7,857 nucleotides of DNA. It comes from Eubacterium sp. UBA3279. GTDB taxonomy: Bacteria; Bacillota; Clostridia; Lachnospirales; Lachnospiraceae. The notes beneath the pieces were generated by a model, which saw nothing but the letters and a program-made list of their open reading frames with translations, did no database searches and had not been told where the DNA came from. The translations under genes were made by a program, and so were the position numbers. Shown here piece after piece: positions 6,536 to 7,857 of this stretch (position 1 is the stretch's first letter; each line of letters opens with the position of its first letter). The stretch is from assembly GCA_002361775.1 (NCBI GenBank), contig DETV01000031.1, forward strand, positions 1-7,857, given 5' to 3'.

Positions 6536-7339
6536 ATGCAGCCATTATATAGGGAAAGCAAGGAGCATTATGAAATATTTCTTACAAAAACAAAGCATGA
6601 TCCGCCACATCTGCATAAATCGGTGGAGTTTGTCTATGTGATAGAAGGAACATTGGAGATTGGTGTAAGAAAAGAGTTGTACCATATGGAAGCGGGAGAT
6701 TTTGCCATTGTGTTTCCGGAAATTGTTCATCATTATCAGGCGTTTGATCCTAAGCCGGGAAAAGTGGTGTATCTGATGTTGGATCCTGCATATACCGGAG
6801 GATATTTGTCACATTTGCAGCAGTATTTTCCACAAAATCCAGTGATTAAGCAAAAAGATTTACATCCTGACATTACTTATGCCATGAATTCACTTCTCCG
6901 ACAGAGAAAAAAGCTGGATAGTATTATTATTCCTCAGGCCTTTGTTCAGATCATGCTGACCCACGCATTGGCCTGTTATACCTTAATTGAAAAAACATCT
7001 ATGGGACCGGAAGATATTGTTTATCAGACTATGGCTTATATTTCAGGACATTTTACAGAAGAAATTACACTTACTTCTATGGCAAAAGAATTGGGATTCA
7101 GCCCTTATGCGCTCTCCCGGGTGTTCTCAGGAACATTTCACAGAAACTTTAACCAGTATTTGAATGAAGTAAGGTTAAATTATGCCAGTGGTCTTCTGGT
7201 GTATACGAACCAGACAATTACCGATATATATAATAATTCCGGATTCAACAGCCAAAGAACCTTTAACCGGGCTTTTCAGGAGCATTTTCACATGACACCC
7301 AGAGAATATCGTAAAGAATACCAAAAGCAACATCTGTGA
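6536..7339 (+). CDS. AraC-family transcriptional regulator with N-terminal cupin domain
   Basis: This 267-residue regulator has the usual AraC/XylS layout. The N-terminal cupin-type ligand domain (about 1-100) shows PPHLHKSVEFVYVIEG (23-38) with H25 and H27, and the second cupin motif GDFAIVFPEIVHHY (54-67) with H65 and H66. The C-terminal domain (about 163-262) has two helix-turn-helix units. The first is around 177-198 (LTSMAKELGFSPYALSRVF) and the second around 226-249, followed by the conserved FHMTPREYRK (251-260). The ATG at 6536 follows AGGAGG (6524-6529) by 6 nt. Such proteins often respond to sugars or other small molecules and frequently act on adjacent or divergent genes. Here the only divergent neighbour is the 48-aa gene. 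No metabolic or transport gene is beside it in the window, so the ligand cannot be guessed. No intrinsic plus-strand terminator with a T-tract is seen after it. Confidence 0.92.
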   Translation: MQPLYRESKEHYEIFLTKTKHDPPHLHKSVEFVYVIEGTLEIGVRKELYHMEAGDFAIVFPEIVHHYQAFDPKPGKVVYLMLDPAYTGGYLSHLQQYFPQNPVIKQKDLHPDITYAMNSLLRQRKKLDSIIIPQAFVQIMLTHALACYTLIEKTSMGPEDIVYQTMAYISGHFTEEITLTSMAKELGFSPYALSRVFSGTFHRNFNQYLNEVRLNYASGLLVYTNQTITDIYNNSGFNSQRTFNRAFQEHFHMTPREYRKEYQKQHL

Positions 7340-7370
7340 GAATGAATAAAAAGAGCAGGATGAAACAATT

Positions 7371-7380
7371 CATATAGGGG
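7371..7380 (+). repeat. direct repeat copy 1 (CATATAGGGG)
   Basis: CATATAGGGG here is identical to 7675-7684. Each copy is soon followed by a TATAAAG/TATAAAAG stretch (7381-7388 and 7694-7700). The candidate minus-strand RNA lies between the copies. The pair could be a regulator site, element boundaries or chance. Confidence 0.4.
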
Positions 7381-7394
7381 TATAAAAGAGGAAG

Positions 7395-7525
7395 GGGGGT
7401 GTCAGAAACGATCCGACATCCCCAGTATGAAAAAAATCTATATAAATGGAAATAATTGTTTGTCGAGGTCCAACAGCCACGCAGCTTTAATACTTCTGAC
7501 AGCTTATCACGCAGCCGTTGTCCTC
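7395..7525 (-). ncRNA. candidate structured RNA of unknown class, minus strand
   Basis: Read on the minus strand, 7525-7465 folds into a long hairpin. GAGG/CCUC (7525-7522 with 7468-7465) is followed by a small internal loop, then 13 consecutive pairs (7520-7508 with 7471-7483), five of them G-U. On the plus strand those five positions are A-C mismatches, so the fold is specific to minus-strand RNA. After about 40 A/U-rich nt, with a U7 run at 7436-7430, a second hairpin forms. GGGG (7423-7420) pairs with CCCC (7399-7396) around a bulged A, and UGUCGGA (7418-7412) pairs with UCUGACA (7406-7400, written in minus-strand sense), again with a G-U pair. A pyrimidine-rich UUCCUCUUUU tail (7393-7384) makes the second hairpin terminator-like. 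A possible -10 TATACT lies at the complement of 7544-7549, without a good -35. I cannot match it to a known RNA family. Confidence 0.5.
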
Positions 7526-7674
7526 ATTTCATTTAATACATTTAGTATAAAGGATATATGTGTACAGAATGTGGAGAAGGAATAAAGTATTTCTGAAGAA
7601 AATCTGAAGTAAAAAGTATATGTGATGACAAAAGGTTATATTTTATTTTTACATCTGAATTGGCGCCTTATTTG

Positions 7675-7684
7675 CATATAGGGG
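7675..7684 (+). repeat. direct repeat copy 2 (CATATAGGGG)
   Basis: This is identical to 7371-7380, 304 bp away, and overlaps the spacer of the weak promoter candidate at 7672-7699. Confidence 0.4.
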
Positions 7685-7706
7685 CAGGGGGTATATAAAG
7701 AATTTT

Positions 7707-7785
7707 TGGTGAAAAAAAGGACATTTTTGAAAAAAGTCACCATGTTTTAAGAAGAAAAATACATTGAAAAGTGAAAAAATGGTGA
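7707..7785. repeat. alternative inverted repeats (TGGTGA / TCACCA / TGGTGA)
   Basis: TGGTGA at 7707-7712 can pair with TCACCA at 7737-7742. The same TCACCA, extended to TCACCAT (7737-7743), can instead pair with ATGGTGA at 7779-7785. The two hairpins are mutually exclusive. In such A/T-rich DNA this may be chance, though the arrangement resembles an attenuator or tandem operators. Confidence 0.3.
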
Positions 7786-7857
7786 GTAATCTTCAAAAAA
7801 GCCTAATATGTATCCAAAATTCCCTTAACAATGAGAGAAAACGAGGGAATATACCTC

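Larger units (their letters stand above)
7526..7857. other. A/T-rich intergenic stretch without a recognisable gene
   Basis: No reading frame here has a ribosome binding site or familiar protein content. What is visible is a weak plus-strand promoter candidate, TTGCAT (7672-7677) with TATAAA (7694-7699), 16 nt apart. The alternative inverted repeats at 7707-7785 and a 7-bp inverted repeat ATTCCCT/AGGGAAT (7819-7825 and 7844-7850) lie downstream of it. It probably includes the leader or control region of a gene starting right of the window. Confidence 0.5.

Noticed and set aside
7262..7525. Long stop-free minus-strand frame through the candidate RNA and into the antisense of the AraC gene
   Set aside because: It has no start codon with a ribosome binding site, and much of it is antisense to a well-supported gene. 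It could easily be annotated as a hypothetical protein by mistake.
7465..7525. Integron attC-like site, suggested by GTCCAAC and a long imperfect palindrome
   Set aside because: The opposite arm reads GTTGTCC and does not fit the GTTRRRY core. There are no gene cassettes or integrase, and the G-U pairing points to RNA.
7427..7585. A 52-codon plus-strand reading frame with a hydrophobic middle (starts MKKIYINGNN)
   Set aside because: There is no ribosome binding site before the ATG, and it runs across the long hairpin whose G-U pattern indicates minus-strand RNA. The open frame is more simply a by-product. A conserved reading frame in relatives would reverse this view, and then a toxin-antisense pair would be worth considering.
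7779..7857. Plus-strand frame from ATG at 7779 (or ATG at 7831) open to the window end
   Set aside because: Neither start has a ribosome binding site, and in this organism's genes the sites are clear. A few open codons at an edge are not evidence.

Overview
The window reads as chromosomal DNA of a low-to-moderate G+C Gram-positive anaerobe of the Clostridia, most likely a gut Lachnospiraceae (Blautia/Ruminococcus/Dorea-like). The reasons are strong AGGAGG-type ribosome binding sites, an S-box (SAM-I) riboswitch in front of metK, a MepA-type MATE exporter and the overall protein style. The genus is inference; no marker gene fixes it. I see no insertion sequence, tRNA, rRNA or CRISPR array.

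Layout. (1) 1-677: an SdpI-family membrane protein (+), whose operon probably starts left of the window. (2) 728-2264: a complete metK unit with promoter, SAM-I riboswitch, leader terminator, S-adenosylmethionine synthetase and a long hairpin terminator. (3) 2313-3695: a MATE-family exporter on the minus strand, convergent with metK. (4) 3696-3994: a divergent control region holding a candidate promoter and inverted repeat for the exporter, and an extended -10 promoter with phased direct repeats for the next operon. (5) 3995-6173: a sensor histidine kinase and an OmpR-family response regulator, overlapping by 8 nt, in the less common kinase-first order. (6) 6179-6223: a hairpin terminator shared by two convergent units. 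(7) 6241-6387, minus strand: a 48-codon gene with a perfect ribosome binding site, short enough to be skipped by ordinary gene callers. (8) 6536-7339: an AraC-family regulator with a cupin sensing domain, divergent from the small gene, with the two candidate promoters overlapping. (9) 7340-7857: no convincing protein gene, but a candidate structured RNA on the minus strand (about 7395-7525). Its two hairpins pair clearly better as minus-strand RNA, because G-U pairs there become A-C mismatches on the plus strand.

How the parts relate. metK is expected to be shut off by its own product through the riboswitch. The kinase and regulator form one signalling pair, probably autoregulated. The AraC regulator and the 48-aa gene share one intergenic region, so the regulator is a natural candidate to control the small gene; this is inference. 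The less described parts of the window are the 48-aa protein with its AraC neighbour, and the minus-strand RNA element downstream of the AraC gene.
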